DNA of 64,000 bases. Source: Manihot esculenta (taxonomy: Eukaryota > Streptophyta > Magnoliopsida > Malpighiales > Euphorbiaceae). Under the pieces are notes generated by a model. The model did no database searches. It was given only the letters and a program-made list of their open reading frames with translations, and was not told the origin of the DNA. The translations under genes and the position numbers were made by a program. Location: positions 32,752,136 through 32,816,135 of the forward strand of contig NC_035177.2 of assembly GCF_001659605.2 (NCBI RefSeq), in the 5' to 3' direction. Each line of letters starts with the position of its first letter. Position 1 is the first letter of the stretch. Below are positions 24,410-35,955 of the stretch, piece after piece.

Positions 24410-25400
24410 TTCAGGTGTTGAATTATTCAGGTGACCATCAAGTGTATGATCAAGCAGAAAATTTCTATAAGATGTTAAATATTCAAGCTCATGGGTAGTT
24501 GAAATTTCCAGAGAAAATGGAAAATTTCTATTAGATAATTGCAAGAGATCAGGAAAATAGCCATGGTGGACCTCAAGTGTCCACTCACCTACAACACTTC
24601 ACATGTGGCATTATGTGCTTCAACCTCCACATCACAAACCACTTATAATTTGTAATTTTAATTTATTACATATAAATTTGTCCTGTTCTGTTATTCCCAC
24701 TATCCCACTTTCTCTCTCTTTCTTGTCTTTTCCTTCCATCACCCTGTCATAGCTGATGTATCCCCTCTTTGACAAATTCTCCATTATAAGAAAATTTTAT
24801 ATAAATTCGATCCATTACATATTCAAGCGAATTTTATCTGATTTTTTAATTAAAAATATTTAAAAAATTCAGTTATGGTGAATAGTGAACCGAATATAAA
24901 TAAATATTTTTTCATATATATGTTATATATATAACCAAATACAACATTAGAGGAACCAATGACAGCTTTGCAATATAAGAACTATTAGTAAGATGGATGA
25001 ACATGATTAGGACACAGAATTTTTGTATTCGATTTCCAGAAAAATTAATCTTAGGAAAGGAAAATATAGAGAGGAAATATAATATCAATGGCGAAACTGA
25101 ATTTTTCTTCTCATATTTAGATATGGAGTTAAAAATATGGGAGGAAAATTGTTTTGAAACGATTAAATTATCACTGCATCCCTATATTTTTAAGAAGGGA
25201 CTATAAAAATATGGTTTATATTAGCCATTTTAAATATTTTTCTCCTATTTTCTTTTTAAATTGGAGAGAAAATAATAGGGATTTATATTTGTTATTTTAC
25301 TCTCTATTTTGCTTTCCTCAATTTTCCCTCAAACCAAACATGATAAAGGAGAAAAATGTTGATTTTTTTTCTTTAGAAAAAAATCTTACATGGTCCATCT

Positions 25401-25461
<61 letters not shown>

Positions 25462-25494
25462 TTGAATATTTCTTAAATTGTGATGTGATACAGA
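24410..25494. other. Intergenic, with long AT microsatellite
   Basis: No gene is supported. The open frames here are AT-rich and overlap the microsatellite at 25403-25459. Confidence 0.5.
25403..25459. repeat. (AT)n microsatellite
   Basis: An uninterrupted AT dinucleotide tract of about 57 bp, 35 bp before the left LTR of the gag-only element. Confidence 0.97.
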
Positions 25495-25987
25495 TGACTG
25501 CTGGATTTTCTCACCCCGGTCTGGGGTCAGACCCACGACACCAGCCCATCATCTAGAGGCTCTCAAGTCTCATCACATGCATCAAGTCCGGTCCATTCAG
25601 TCTGGAGATCGGACTCCCATCAATCTCCTCAATCAGATCGGCCTAGCCCTTTGGGCCCGATGAATAAAATCCTCTCTGGGTCCAGCCCATATCATATCAT
25701 CCGGTCCGGTCCAGAATCAGGAAGAAGACCTACTCATCCTTCACTTGGGACCACCCGTACGCGCGTCCGGGAGAATCAGGGGCTGTTACGTATGGGGCAG
25801 CGATTTGATTTCCTCGTACGTCCATATCAACGTGACAGGGACAAGTGGCCCAATGACATACATTCTATTACACGTCACTAGAGGACAAAAGAAAACATAT
25901 AAAAGGAGAAATATTCTCCTCTAGGTCTAAACTTTTTCCAGTTTTACAGAACCCATTGTAAAATCCTATTTTCTGGATCTCAGATCA
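25495..25987 (+). repeat. Left (5') LTR of the gag-only element
   Basis: 493 bp, from TGACTGCTGG to CAGATCA. A TATAAAAGGAG box at about 25899 is a likely promoter of the genomic transcript. Its partner at 42595 has exactly the same length. Confidence 0.9.
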
Positions 25988-25992
25988 TAAAT

Positions 25993-26011
25993 TGGCGCCG
26001 TCTGTGGGAAC
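25993..26011 (+). other. Primer-binding site region
   Basis: TGGCGCCGTCTGTGGGAAC lies five bases after the LTR end. This sequence is typical just inside the 5' LTR of Tat-type plant elements. Confidence 0.75.
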
Positions 26012-26068
26012 GAAGGAGATCTTTTCATCACCGGAGTTCCACTCTAAATAAGCCCACTGAGATCCACA

Positions 26069-27756
26069 ATGGCTAACCACAACGAAAACAACGTCATTCC
26101 AAATGACCTGAGCTCTGCCCAAGAGGGGCAGCAGTTCCCCTTTTCCAGTCCCACAACTCCAAACAATCAACCACTCATTCCTTTCAACCCCTTGCCAAGC
26201 TTGGCAGGGAATGCTTCTGCCGCTACCTTGTCCAACCAGGACCTCCAAACCATCGCCCTCCAACTACAAAACACCGCCCACTGGCTGAGGCAGATGATGC
26301 AACAACGGGGCCTTAACACCCCAGCAAACGTATTGCCAGTGGTAGAAGAGCCCCAGACCAATGAACCTCAACCTACCCACAACCATCCCCAAACAGTTAG
26401 CCATGAAACTGGAGAAAGGGAGAGAAGAGCTGGGGAAGAGAAAGAACCGGAGGCCAGGGTTCTTGGAAGGAGAATGAGAGAGATGATTGAGAACGATGGG
26501 GCCGACAGTTATTCTGCCGAAACAACCAAGTGGACGAGAAGCGAAGCGGAAGAGGAGGAATACCGTCAGAAGAAGAAACCCAGGCATGAAGATGGGAGTG
26601 TAGACCAAAAGCTGCAAAAGATGAGAGAACAGCTCTTGGCTGAGCTAGAAACGAGGGAGCAGAACCAGACTCTCTTGCCCACCTCTTCACCCTTCTCGAA
26701 GTGGGTGCAGCAGGAGACTGTTCCCAAGAAGTTTATGATGCCGCCTATGGCCGCGTACGACGGAGCGGAGAACCCCCGGGAGCACGTCTTGAACTATAAG
26801 ACTTTCATGGAGCTGCAGACCCTTTCAGATGCCTTGATGTGCAAGGTATTCCCTACGACGCTCTCGGGGCCAGCACGGGCGTGGTTCAACAGCCTTGAGG
26901 CCGGAAGTATCAGCAGCTTTGAAGATCTGGCCACTCGCTTCATCAGCCGATTTATCGCCGGGGTGCCCGCAGATAGGAAGACGAGCTACCTGGAGATGAT
27001 CAGGCAGAAGAGAGATGAATCGCTCAAGGAGTACGTCGCCCGTTTCAATACGGAGGCCTTACAGATCCCCGAGCTCGATGAGGGAAGGGCGGTGGAAGCC
27101 ATGCAGAAGGGGACGACCTCTGCCGAGTTCTTTGGCTCATTAAGCAGGAAGCCTCCGACCTCACTGGCCGAGCTGATGAAGCGGGCTGAAAAATACATAA
27201 GGCAGGATGATGCCTTGGTGACAAGCAGGTTCGCCAGGGGAGCGACAGATAAGGAGAAAGCACCAGAGGAGGGGAGGTCGGAGAAGTACGAGAAAAAGCA
27301 TGGCAAGAGGCCTGAGCCTTCCAGATAACCCTGGGAGCGAAGGGACCAAAGACCTCTCCCTCCTCGGGTCTCAGAACAGAGGTCACTCCCTCTGTGGGTT
27401 CCAGAGAAACCGACCCCTCTTAATGCCTCTAAAGCCAAAGTGTTCATGGCCATCCAGGATAAGGAGTTCCTCCAATGGCCCAGGCCGATGAAAACGGGAG
27501 CAAACCAGCGAGATCCTGATAAATATTGTCAGTACCATCGCACGCACGGCCACGATACTAATAACTGCTTCCAGTTGATTGCTGAGTCGAGAGGCTGATA
27601 AAGAGGGGACACATCAAGAACTTTATAAAGAAACCGGAAGAACAAAGGCCTCAGCCGAACCCAGCAGGGCAGACACTCAAGAGAATGGGAGCAAGGCCAT
27701 TGAATGACGGGTCCAGTGGAACCATCAACATGATCGTTGGAGGAACAAAAGGTTGA
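26069..27756 (+). pseudogene. Gag of the gag-only element, one nonsense codon and one frameshift
   Basis: The ORF begins MANHNENNVIPND and is open for 419 codons. The first 130 residues or so are Pro/Gln-rich, followed by a charged stretch. The Retrotrans_gag capsid core is at about residues 210-390 (PPMAAYDGAENPREHVL, FPTTLSGPARAWFNSL, RKTSYLEMIRQKRDESLKEY). A TAA at 27326-27328 interrupts the frame, which then continues in the same phase to the zinc-finger-like YCQYHRTHGHDTNNC at about 27525. Near 27586 a single-base loss shifts the frame. In the new phase RGHIKNFIKKPEE and GTINMIVGG follow, then a stop at about 27756. GTINMIVGG is where protease begins in full-length relatives, so the polymerase part is deleted. 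Gag would form virus-like particles that package element RNA. Confidence 0.85.
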
Positions 27757-27899
27757 ACAAGCTGGAGAGGTACTTTCCTTAGAATATTTGTGAAAAGAAA
27801 TTCTTGTATTATGAAAACATGAAATAACACCGTCTTATAATAATGCAATGGTTATCTCTATTATTGTGAGTATTAACTCTCTCAGGAAAAGAAAAGAAC

Positions 27900-28350
27900 A
27901 GATATCAGAAGACCTCCTTGAGACAGAGAGACCTCCTGGAGGTAGAAGACCAGGATCTCGTCAGATCTCCTGGAGCAAAAATAGCCGGCGGGATCCCCAA
28001 GATCTCCCTGGAGCAAAAACGGCCAGGATCTCGTAAGATCTCCTGGAGCAAAAACGGCCAGGATCTCATAAGATCTCCTGGAGCAAAAACGGCCAGGATC
28101 TCGTCAGATCTCCTGCAGCAAAAACAGCCGGCGGGATCCCCAAGATCTCCTCGGAACAAAAACGGCTAGGATCTCGTAAGATCTCCTGGAGCAAAAACGG
28201 CCGGCGGGATCCCCAAGATCTCTCCGGAGCAAAAACGGCCAGGATCTCGTCAGATCTCCTAGAGCAAAAACGGCCGGCGAGATCCCCAAGATCTCCTCGG
28301 AGCAAAAACGGCCAGGATCTCGTAAGATCTCCTAGAGCAAAAACGGCCAG
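27900..28350. repeat. Minisatellite of the gag-only element, left part
   Basis: About twelve units each end in GGAGCAAAAAC or a close variant. Two unit types are mixed: a 35-bp type (GGCCAGGATCTCGTAAGATC..., ending CTGGAGCAAAAAC) and a 37-38-bp type with GGCCGGCGGGATCCCCAAG. The array stops at 28350 because the nested element inserted there, and resumes at 38209. Known: tandem repeats in the untranslated part of Tat-type elements can seed satellites. The open frames through this array are artefacts. Confidence 0.95.
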
Positions 28351-30600
28351 TGTAACGACCCGAAAATCGGACCGCTACCGGCGCTAGGATCCAGATCGGC
28401 TTAAGGCCGCCGGGACCCGTAGCAAGCCTAACATCTAACCTGTAAACCTGTATAATCCCATACATGATCAACAACATACATAAAAAAAATTAAAACTTTT
28501 CTTTCCATTCATACACCAACTCAACCTGCGCATGCACTATACATAACATAATCATAACATTGATCCCTCTGTGGGATCTCATCAGTGCCCCCAATGGGTG
28601 ACATAACATATGCTGAGTTGGTTTACATAAACATCATAAAAATCTCTAAGATCATGTATAAAAAGGGATAGCAACAATCTATAGTCAAGCACACCTCTAA
28701 CATCCATAAACATCATCTCATTACGTATCTAAACTGTACTTTTACATTACATCAAAATTATTTATCATGTCCACACTAACTAATACATAACCCAAACTTC
28801 ATTACTCTATCCGGACTCCTGCTCTATCCTGTACCTGCAAGCCTGGGGTAAAAGGGAGAGGGGTGAGCTAAAAGCCCAGTGAGTAGAACTATAAAACATA
28901 TTAACACTATGCTCCATGAAATGCATCATAACACAGACAATTCACATAAGGGTTGGGTGAACTTGTCACCAATTAGTCCAAGCTAACTCTGTGCCAGGCC
29001 GTAGCATGGGGTCCTGGTCTTCCTGTCATAACATACATTACTTACCATTGCCCCAGGGCCTCCTCTGGGCTCCTGGTCTTCGAGTCCTATAACCATGCCA
29101 GGCCGTAAAATGGGGTCCTGGTCTTTCCTTACTCTGTGCCAGGCCGTAGAATGGGGTCCTGGTCTTCCTGTCATGGACTAATTGGGTCATCCAATATTCA
29201 CCCACATCAACAACAATCGATGCAATGCGGCATATTCGTGAAAACTAATGCAATCATCCTATTGCATAATCATGATGCATGAAACATGATAAAACATTTA
29301 ACTTCTCAATTTAAAAGATTAAGCTTGGTTCCACTCACCTCTGGCTGACTCTGACAACACCGAAGCAGCTAAACTCACTGCTGGGGTCCTCGATTTCTCG
29401 GGTCCGAACCTACACAGGTGGACTCAAATGAGGGACCAAACACACCTGAACATAACTATAAACTACTCCCCAAAAACCCCCCTAAAACATCATGAAACAA
29501 CCATAGAAAAACATGCAAAGAAGGCCTGGACAGGGCACTTTCGGCGGCAGGTTCGGCGGCCGAAAGTCCCTCCAGAGCCGAAAGTCAGACAGGTTCGGCG
29601 GCACTTTCGGCGGCCGAAACTGCCAGACAGAGACGAAAGTCTCCTTTCGGGGGCAGGCTTCGGCAGCTGAAAGGCTTGCCTCCCTAGCCATGTTCGGCGG
29701 CCGAAAGTCCTTCGGCTGCCGAACCTGGTTTCTGCCAAAGGGCAGAAACTTGGCTCCTCCTGCCCATTTCGCCTCCAAACCTTCCAAACATGCATCAAAC
29801 CTATTCTACAACATACAAACACAAGCATACATGTTCCTAGGGGCCTTAAACCATCATAAACCCCATCTACAACACATCAAGCATTCACATTGATCATGAA
29901 CATACATTTTTACCCATAACCATAACCTAAACATGCATTCTAACCCATAGATCTACTTAAAACTTACTTTAAACATGCAATGAGCTTAAGATCGGCTCTT
30001 ACCTCTTGAAGATCGAGAGGGAGACGACCTAAAACTCGGAGGTGAGAGAGATTGGGTTCTTGAACCTCCAAGCTCCAAAACTTTGCTCAAAAGCTCAAAT
30101 CTTCAAAACAAAGTTAAAACAAGTGAAAATCTTGAAAGGTCTAGAGGAAAAACATCAAAGATTGGTGAGGAACGGCGGAGAGCTCACCTTGGCCGAAAAT
30201 GGGGAAAAAGCTCGCCCGTTTTCGGCTAAGGGACCCTTTTATAGTGGCTGGCCAGGCCACGTTCGGGGGCCGAATGTGCCTCCGCATGCATGCCATGTTC
30301 GGCGGCCGAACTTGAGGTTCGGCGGCCGAACCTGGACTTCCCTTACTTATGCCTTCGGGGGCCTAAGGCACACCCGAAATGTATGCATGTTCGGCGGCCG
30401 AACTTTGAGTTTCAGCGGCCGAACCTGAGTTTTCCTCCAATGTTGTTTTCATGCAAAAACTCATTTTCTTTTTACTTAAAACCATGAAAAACATTAAAAC
30501 ATTTTATGAAAACATGATTCTACCCTACTAGAGGCTTCCGACATTCGAGATTCCACCGGACGGTAGGAATTTCGATATCGGAGTCTAGCTGGGTATTACA
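28351..30600 (-). repeat. 3' LTR of the Tekay-type element
   Basis: 2250 bp. On the minus strand U3 starts at 30600. A TATAAAA box is at 30243-30237, with five TTCGGCNGCCGAA-type motifs upstream of it and four downstream. Four dispersed copies of a GCCAGGCCGTAG...GGTCCTGGTCTT unit lie at about 28991-29170. Open frames within the LTR are not supported as genes. Confidence 0.95.
28991..29170. repeat. Dispersed short repeats inside the LTR (four copies)
   Basis: TGCCAGGCCGTAGCATGGGG with CCTGGTCTT recurs at about 28992, 29096 and 29138, with a divergent copy (GCCCCAGGGCCTCCTCTGGG) at about 29051. The right LTR has the same set at about 36597-36775, and the solo LTR has three related units at 7362-7512. 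Confidence 0.85.
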
Positions 30601-30640
30601 TTCTCCCCCCCTTAAGAACATTCGTCCCCGAATGTTCCTC
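30601..30640 (-). other. Polypurine tract with adjacent hairpin
   Basis: The minus strand reads CTTAAGGGGGGGAGAA directly before the 3' LTR, a classic polypurine tract for plus-strand priming. Next to it GAACATTCG (30616-30624) and CGAATGTTC (30629-30637) form a perfect 9-bp hairpin with a 4-base loop. Confidence 0.85.
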
Positions 30641-30697
30641 AACTAGTACATGCATAGAATCATCACATCATACACATAAGACACATAGAGACTAACC

Positions 30698-33600
30698 TTA
30701 AAAGAGATGAGGATATTGCCGGAGCATAGACTCCCGTGTCTCCCAAGTGCACTCTTCCAGATTGTGGTGGTTCCAAAGGACCTTCACCATCGGGATTTCC
30801 TTGTTCCTTAGCTTCCTGATCTGGGTGTCTAGGATCCGTACTGGCTGCTCAACATAGGTGAGATCCTCTTGGATCTCCACATCAGGCTCACTAAGAACCT
30901 TGCTCGGATCAGACACGAACTTCCTCAACATTGAAACATGGAAAACCGGATGGATTCTTTCCATTGAAGCAGGTAAATCCAGCTTGTACGACACATTCCC
31001 AATCTTTTGCAAGACTTCAAAGGGTCCGATGTATCGTGGAGCTAGTTTATCTTTCTTTCCGAACCGAACCACTCCTTTCATTGGAGACACCTTGAGCAAT
31101 ACCAGATCCCCCTCCTGAAACTCCACTTGCCTTCTGCGGATGTCTGCATAACTCTTCTGTCTGCTTGCAGCAGTCTTGATCCTTTCTCTGATTATGGGTA
31201 CCACTCTGCTGGTGATTTCTACTAGCTCAGGCCCTGCTAGGGCCTTTTCTCCAATTTCTTCCCAGCAAACAGGTGATCTGCACTTCCTTCCATATAAAGC
31301 TTCATATGGAGCCATCCCGATGCTAGCATGATGGCTGTTATTGTAGGCAAACTCCACCAAAGGTAGATGCTGCCTCCAAGAACCGCCAAAGTCCAGCACA
31401 CACATTCATAGCATATCTTCTATGGTCTGGATGGTCCTCTCTGACTGTCCGTCTGTCTGTGGATGGAAAGCAGTGCTAAAATCCAACCTGGTACCCATGG
31501 CATCCTGCAGACTCCGCCAAAACCTGGAGGTGAACTGGGGCCCTCTATCTGACACTATAGAAACAGGAACCCCATACAGTCTTACAATCTCATCAACATA
31601 CACCTGCGCCAACTTGTCCACAGAATAGCCACTCCTGACAGGGATGAAGTGAGCAGATTTGGTGAGTCTGTCCACAATCACCCATATGGAGTCCAATCTG
31701 TTGGACGTCGCCGGTAACCCCACTACGAAGTCCATAGCTATATTCTCCCATTTCCACTCTGGAATAGGTAGCGGGTTAAGCATTCCAGCCGGCTTCTGAT
31801 GTTCCAGCTTCACCCTCTGACACACTTCGCAGGCTGACACAAACTGTGCCACTTCTCTCTTCATAGCTGGCCACCAATAAGCCTTTTTCAAATCTTGATA
31901 CATCTTGGTGGCTCCGGGGTGAACGCTGTATCTTGCATTATGAGCCTCTCTCATAATGTCTCCTTTTAGCCCTATGTCATCTGGTACACATAAACGACTC
32001 CCATAGCGGAGGATCCCCTTGTTGTCGAATTTGAACTCGCTGTCTTTGCCCGACTGAACAGTCCTGGCAATCTTTACTAACTCTGGGTCCTCATGCTGTT
32101 TCTGAGCCACTTGCTCCAGAAACACAGGTGTCACTCTCATCTGGGCCACTAAAGCACCTGTACCAGACAACTCCAACTGTAGACCTTCGTCAAAGAGCTT
32201 GTAAAACTCCTTCACCACCGGTCTCCTCTCTGCCGTGATGTGGGATAGACTGCCTAGTGACTTCCGGCTTAGGGCGTCTGCCACGACATTCGCCTTACCC
32301 GGATGATACTGAATCTTGCAATCATAGTCACTCAGTAGTTCTACCCATCTCCTCTGTCTCAAGTTCAAATCTCTTTGACTCAGGATGTACTGCAGGCTTT
32401 TATGATCTGTGAAGATCTCACATTTTACCCCATAGAGGTAGTGCCTCAACATCTTGAGTGCAAAGATTACTGCTGCCATCTCAAGGTCATGTGTGGGGTA
32501 ATTCAACTCATGCTTCTTTAGCTGCCTAGAAGCATAAGCAATCACCCTCTCATTCTGCATTAGTACACAACCCAGTCCCACACGGGACGCATCACAAAAG
32601 ACTGTAAAGTCTGCATCACTAGATGACAGAGCTAACACTGGTGCTGAAGTCAACCTCTTCTTAAGCTCTTCAAAACTCTCTTCGCACTGGTCAGTCCACA
32701 TGAACTTCTGATTCTTCCTGGTCAGTCTGGTCAGAAGAGCTGCTATTTTCGAGAAGTCCTGAACGAACCTCCTATAGTAACCTGCCAAACCCAAGAAACT
32801 CCTAATCTCCGTCACTGAAGTGGGTCTAGGCCAGTTAGCCACAGCTTCTACCTTCTTGGGGTCCACCTCTATCCCGTTCTCTGACACTACATGCCCCAAG
32901 AATGAAATGCTCCTCAGCCAGAACTCACACTTGGAGAACTTGGCATACAAGCCATGTTCCCTCAAGGTCTGTAGAACCAACCTCAGATGATGGGCATGCT
33001 CCTCTACATTCCTGGAATACACTAGGATATCATCTATGAAGACGATAACAAAATGATCCAAGTACTGGCTAAACACTCTGTTCATGAGATCCATGAATGC
33101 TGCAGGGGCGTTGGTTAACCCGAACGGCATCACAAGGAACTCAAAATGCCCATATCTGGTCCTGAAAGCTGTCTTTGGCACATCTTCTTCTCTGATCCTC
33201 AGCTGATGATACCCAGATCTCAGATCTATTTTGGAGAAACATCCCGCTCCTGCTAGCTGATCGAATAGATCGTCGATCCTTGGCAATGGGTACTTGTTCT
33301 TGGTAGTGACCTTGTTCAACTGCCTGTAGTCGATACAAAGTCTAAGGGATCCATCCTTCTTTCTCACAAACAAAACTGGAGCACCCCAGGGTGAGGTACT
33401 CGGTCGGATGAAGCCCTTGTCTACCAGCTCCTGTAACTACTCCTTCAACTCTTTCAATTCTGCTGGCGCCATCCTGTAGGGAGGGATAGAGATCGGTCGG
33501 GTTCCAGGCATCAGTTCTATCTCGAACTCTATCTCCCTAGCAGGTGGTAAACCTGGCAGCTCGTCTGGGAACACATCTAAGAACTCTCTAACCACTGGCA

Positions 33601-35716
33601 CCGAGGCGGGCTCTCTAACCTGACTGCTAAGCTCTCTTACATGAGCCAAATACCCCTGACATCCCCTCCTGAGCAACCTACGAGCCTGAAGAGCTTATAT
33701 CAGACCTCTTGGTGTACCCCTCCTGTCTCCTCTGAAGACAACCTCAGACCCATCCTGACCTCTGAACCTGACTACCTTGTCCCTGCAGTCCAAGGTAGCA
33801 CCATGGGTAGATAACCAGTCCATCCCTAGAATGACGTCAAAATCTGTCAAATCTAGAACCACTAGGTCGACGGACAAGCATCTTCCCTCAACAAACACAG
33901 GACTACACTGGCAGACTGACTCTGCCACTGATGGGTCACACTTGGGTCCACTGACCCAGAGAGGACACTCTAACCCAGAAGTCATCAGACCCAACCTCTC
34001 GACGGCTCTCGGAGCAATAAAAGAATGAGATGCACCAGGGTCCATCAAAGCATACACATCTGAACAACCAATGACTAAGTTACCTGCCACCACGGTGTTA
34101 GATGCATCTGCCTCCTGCTGTGTCATTGTGAAGATCCGTGCTGGAGCTGATGGACCTTCACCTCTGAAACCCGCTGAAGAAGAGGCTGCCCCTCTCCCTC
34201 TGCCTCTGCCACTGGCCTGAGTCATGGCTGGAGCTGCTGGCTGTGCTACACTGCCTGAAGCTGTCTGCTGGGGCTGAGCCATCGGGACTGCTCTTGGACA
34301 TTCTCGAGCCATATGCCCCTCCTGACCACATCTAAAACAGGCGTTCGTCCCAAACCGACATACTCCCTTGTGTGGCTTACCACACCTCGCACAGACTGCA
34401 TTATCTGCACCAGAGCTTGAGCCACTCCCAAATCCCAGACTGGACTTGACTTTGCTCCAAAACTTGTTCTTCTTACCCTTGGGTTTACCCCATCTCTTAC
34501 TGCCTGAAGCTGCTGCACTCAGGGTAGAGGGATCTAACTTTCCCCCACCCGGAGTTTTAGGACCAGAAGACTGTGCCACTGTCTGCTTAACTGTCCCCTG
34601 AATGATGGCACTGGCCTCCATTTTCCTGGCCATATCTACTATGGCATGGAAGCTCTCCCTGTCCACTGACTGAATCAAGGAGGAATACCTGGAGTGAAGT
34701 TTCATGACACACCTCCTTGACTTCTTCGAATCTGTATCCAAACTCTGCCCAGCAAAAGGCAACAGCTCCAAGAATCTGTCGGTGTACTCCTCTACACTCA
34801 TATCCTCTGTCTACCTCAACTGTTCAAACTCTATCATCTTCAGCTCCCTTGAACTATCGGGAAAAGCCCATCCTGCAAACTCGTTTGCAAACTCTTCCCA
34901 AGACAAGCTTTCCACCCTCGGGCTCACATAACTCTTAAACCACTCTCGGGCTTTCTTGCATTTCAATGTGAACCCAGCCATCTGAATGGCTCTACTGTCA
35001 TCTGCCCCTAACTCCTCTGTAATAGTCTTGACCCTCTCAAGATACACAAACGGGTCATCACCTGACTCAAATTGGGGAGCACCCAGCTTCATGTATTCAG
35101 TCATCTTGACCTTGCTCCCACTGGCTGAGCTAGGTCTCGAAGGTTGAGTAACTGGGGCTGCTGGTTCTGTAGGTGGTGGAGGTGGTGTAACATTTTCTGA
35201 GGCAGGGTTTGCTGGATTTGGATAGTAAGGTGGGGGTGGATACATTGGGTATTGTGAATATGGTGGGTAGTATGGTGGGTATGGCATCTGTGTGGGATAA
35301 GGGGTGAAGCTAGGGTAATCCGATGTGCCTCCCATCGAATACCCAGGGTTTTGTGAGAAAGGTGGGTAGTAAGGTGGCTGAACAAATCCCGAGGCCTAAG
35401 TGCCTCCTTGGGATTCTCCCATTCCCTCTTCTGACATGCTAACTCCCAAACTGCCATCCCTCCTCTGCTCTACATCCATATCATCCCCCATACCTTCTGA
35501 CGCTCCTCCCTGAACTGTTCCTCTGACTGATCTGCTCCTACCCAGATCCAGAGACCTTCTAGGGTCTCTTACTGCTCTTTCTCTGCTAGACCTACTAGAC
35601 ATTGCCCTAGGCAATGCTGGAGGACGGGCGCTCGTGCCCTCATCCTCAGGTGGTACTCCAGTCAATCTTGCTGATCGACGAGTTCCTCTCATCCTGTTTT
35701 CTGAAAAACAGTGCAC
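30698..35716 (-). pseudogene. Gag-pol of the Tekay-type element, one frame with five stops
   Basis: One minus-strand frame of about 1673 codons runs from 35716 to 30698 without any frameshift. Nonsense codons sit at 35398-35396, 34813-34811, 33697-33695, 33439-33437 and 31408-31406. In order it has a Pro/Tyr-rich gag N-terminus; the capsid core with DDPFVYLERVKTITEELG; the zinc knuckle CFRCGQEGHMAREC (about 34330); protease with MDPGASHSF, DPG instead of the common DSG/DTG; reverse transcriptase with FIDDILVYS; RNase H with [10 protein letters not shown] and VVADALSRK; integrase with its HHCC finger ([18 protein letters not shown]) and D-D-E core ([18 protein letters not shown]); and a C-terminal chromodomain-like stretch (ILDTQIRKLRNKEIPMVKVL). 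Chromodomains steer such integrases to marked chromatin. The start is either 35716 or the Met eight codons later. Confidence 0.93.
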
Positions 35717-35937
35717 ATCACATAAACATTAGCATCATATGGTTCATGTGGGCACACATGAACCAGCATCACACATCATAGCATATCATTAATGCACATG
35801 CATATAATCATGGCATTTCTCATCATCATGCAAGACAGGACTCCACATCCTATCCTAGTGGACATGATCTTCCTATTGTGCTTGACCTTCTAACACAACT
35901 ATGAGCCCGACACTTCTAGGTCCGACCATATGAACCT

Positions 35938-35955
35938 AGGGCTCTGATACCATTC
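35938..35955 (-). other. Primer-binding site, initiator tRNA-Met type
   Basis: The minus strand just inside the 5' LTR reads GAA, then TGGTATCAGAGCCC. TGGTATCAGAGC is the standard sequence complementary to the 3' end of plant initiator tRNA-Met. Confidence 0.9.

Noticed and set aside
25154..25536. Open frames with long Ile-Tyr runs
   Set aside because: They come from the (AT)n microsatellite.
27900..28350. CRISPR-like array of regular repeats
   Set aside because: Units are contiguous and mutually diverged, with no unique spacers. It is a minisatellite in a plant retrotransposon.
27905..28477. Several open frames across the 35/38-bp repeats
   Set aside because: They simply translate the repeat unit; no start context or domain supports a protein.
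29428..29893. Long open frames on both strands in the LTR (also at 37084-37495 and 30042-30487)
   Set aside because: They lie in LTR sequence rich in TTCGGCGGCCGAA, overlap each other on both strands and match no family; they are composition effects.
33900..34100. Protease active site DPG as a disabling mutation
   Set aside because: DPG in place of DSG/DTG is, as I recall, common in plant gypsy proteases, so it is not good evidence of inactivation; the nonsense codons are.
30698..35716. Possible endogenous pararetrovirus
   Set aside because: Long LTRs, integrase with HHCC and D-D-E motifs, and a target duplication show a Ty3/gypsy retrotransposon; no movement-protein domain is seen.
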